NCBI GenBank assembly: GCA_021849765.1
Contig: JAJZSM010000007.1
Span: forward strand, 1 to 16,892
Source of the DNA: Actinomycetes bacterium
GTDB taxonomy: Bacteria; Actinomycetota; Acidimicrobiia; Acidimicrobiales; RAAP-2
Direction of reading: 5' to 3'
DNA: 16,892 nt
Below the pieces are notes generated by a model. It ran no database searches. It was not told the origin of the DNA and saw nothing but the letters and a program-made list of their open reading frames with translations. Of this stretch, positions 16,017-16,892 are shown piece after piece (positions within the stretch are counted from its first letter, which is position 1; every line of letters starts with the position of its first letter). The position numbers and the translations under genes are program-made.

Positions 16017-16892
16017 AGCGCCTGATAGAGCGTGCTGCGTTGGATCAACGGCCGGCCGAGTGGGGCGACAAGCTCGTGCAGGTGTGCGACGTCGAGCTCC
16101 TGACCATGCACGGCGCCGGCCGCGCGTGAGATGTTCTCGTCCATTAGGGTCCCGCCGAGGTCGTTCGCTCCGGCACCGAGTACGCGACGCACGCCGTCGA
16201 TGCCCATCTTGACCCAGCTGACCTGGATGTTGTCGATCAGGGTCGCGTAGTGCAGTCGCCCGACCGCGTGGATGAGGACGGCCTCACGGAACGTCGGGCC
16301 CTTGCGTGCTCGACCGCGTAGGAACAGTGGCGTCGCCATGTGGACGAAGGGCAGTGGGACGAACTCGGTGAACCCGCCCGTCTCGAGCTGCAGGTCGCGT
16401 GTCACGAGCAGGTGGGTCGCCCACTGTTCGGCACCCTCGACTGCGCCGAACATAATCGTGATGTTCGAGTGCAGACCGACGTGGTGAGCGGCGCGGTGCA
16501 CGTCGAGCCACTGCTGGGTGTTGAGCTTGTCCGGGCACAGGATCGCGCGCACGTTGTCGTCGAGAATCTCCGCAGCCGTGCCGGGTAGCGTCTTTAGGCC
16601 TGCGTCTCGGAGTCGGGTCAGGTACGACTCGAGGTCCTCGTTGTTGCGCCGCGCGCCCTCGAAGACCTCAAGGGCACTGAAGGCGTGGATGTGCATCGTC
16701 GGGGACGCCTCGCGCACCGCGCGCACGACGTCGAGGTAGTAGTCACCGTCGAAGTTCGGGTGAATGCCGCCCTGGAGGCAGACTTCGGTCGCACCGCGCT
16801 CTTCGGCTTCTCGAACGCGTTCGGCGATCTCGTCGAGTCCGAGTAGGTACGGGTCACCGCGTAGGTTGAGCGAGAGCGGACCCTTGGAGAAG
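16013..16892 (-). CDS. cofH: FO synthase CofH subunit or FbiC C-terminal half, 5' truncated by window edge
   Basis: 292 residues visible, open to the edge. The frame upstream of the internal GTG at 16726 reads on to the edge with clear family sequence (SLNLRG, then ATEVCLQGGIHPNFDGDYYL), so that GTG is not the start. CofH is a radical SAM enzyme joining tyrosine's hydroxybenzyl group to 5-amino-6-ribitylaminouracil; with CofG it makes FO, the deazaflavin of F420. Also present: MHIHAFSALEVFEGA, LPGTAAEILDDNVR with CPDKLNTQQW, GLHSNITIMFGAVE, ETGGFTEFVPLPFVH and a C-terminal GANDLGGTLMDENISRAAGA, ending QRSTLYQAL as in family members. The cluster motif CxxxCxxC lies outside, so whether it is a separate CofH or the end of a fused FbiC cannot be told. 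Confidence 0.93.
   Translation of the reverse strand, partial: FSKGPLSLNLRGDPYLLGLDEIAERVREAEERGATEVCLQGGIHPNFDGDYYLDVVRAVREASPTMHIHAFSALEVFEGARRNNEDLESYLTRLRDAGLKTLPGTAAEILDDNVRAILCPDKLNTQQWLDVHRAAHHVGLHSNITIMFGAVEGAEQWATHLLVTRDLQLETGGFTEFVPLPFVHMATPLFLRGRARKGPTFREAVLIHAVGRLHYATLIDNIQVSWVKMGIDGVRRVLGAGANDLGGTLMDENISRAAGAVHGQELDVAHLHELVAPLGRPLIQRSTLYQAL

Noticed and set aside
16013..16726. Separate gene starting at the GTG at 16726
   Set aside because: The frame continues upstream to the window edge with clear CofH sequence (ATEVCLQGGIHP), so the GTG is an internal valine.

Overview
The window is a high-GC stretch of bacterial chromosome made almost entirely of intact metabolic genes. It has short intergenic gaps, many GTG starts and several 4-base start/stop overlaps. 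The deazaflavin (F420) gene cofH at the right edge, the FAD oxidoreductase with its long C-terminal tail and the coding style suggest an actinobacterium, possibly of an acidimicrobial type. That placement is inference, because no rRNA or lineage marker is present. I see no mobile element, CRISPR array, phage gene or toxin-antitoxin pair, and no broken gene. The genes at both edges are cut by the window.

Layout from the left. (1) An acetyl-CoA synthetase (acs, + strand, 5' end missing) converges on a DAO-family FAD oxidoreductase (- strand), with a perfect 16-bp hairpin filling most of the gap. Behind the oxidoreductase, on the same strand, lies an Old Yellow Enzyme (NamA/YqjM type). It is divergent from a fumarylacetoacetate hydrolase-family gene (+). 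(2) On the - strand run thiO and thiS (glycine oxidase and sulfur carrier for the thiamine thiazole), an unrecognised 51-residue gene, and a tRNA-Pro(GGG). (3) Divergent from thiO is gltB-gltD (+), the NADPH glutamate synthase, followed by a FadD/AlkK-like acyl-CoA ligase and a 62-residue helical small gene overlapping its stop codon. (4) On the - strand at the right edge are cofH (5' end missing) and a LOG/TIGR00730-type Rossmann protein overlapping it by 4 bases.

The genes cover acetate and fatty-acid activation, ammonium assimilation, thiamine and F420 cofactor synthesis, and a set of flavoprotein or ring-fission type enzymes that could take part in catabolism of an amine or an unsaturated carbonyl compound. 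I did not find a clear undescribed multi-gene system. The items most worth a second look are the two unannotated small genes (51 and 62 residues), the cofH-LOG coupling, the hairpin that would mask the start region of the FAD oxidoreductase, and the interleaved divergent promoter between the OYE and FAH genes.
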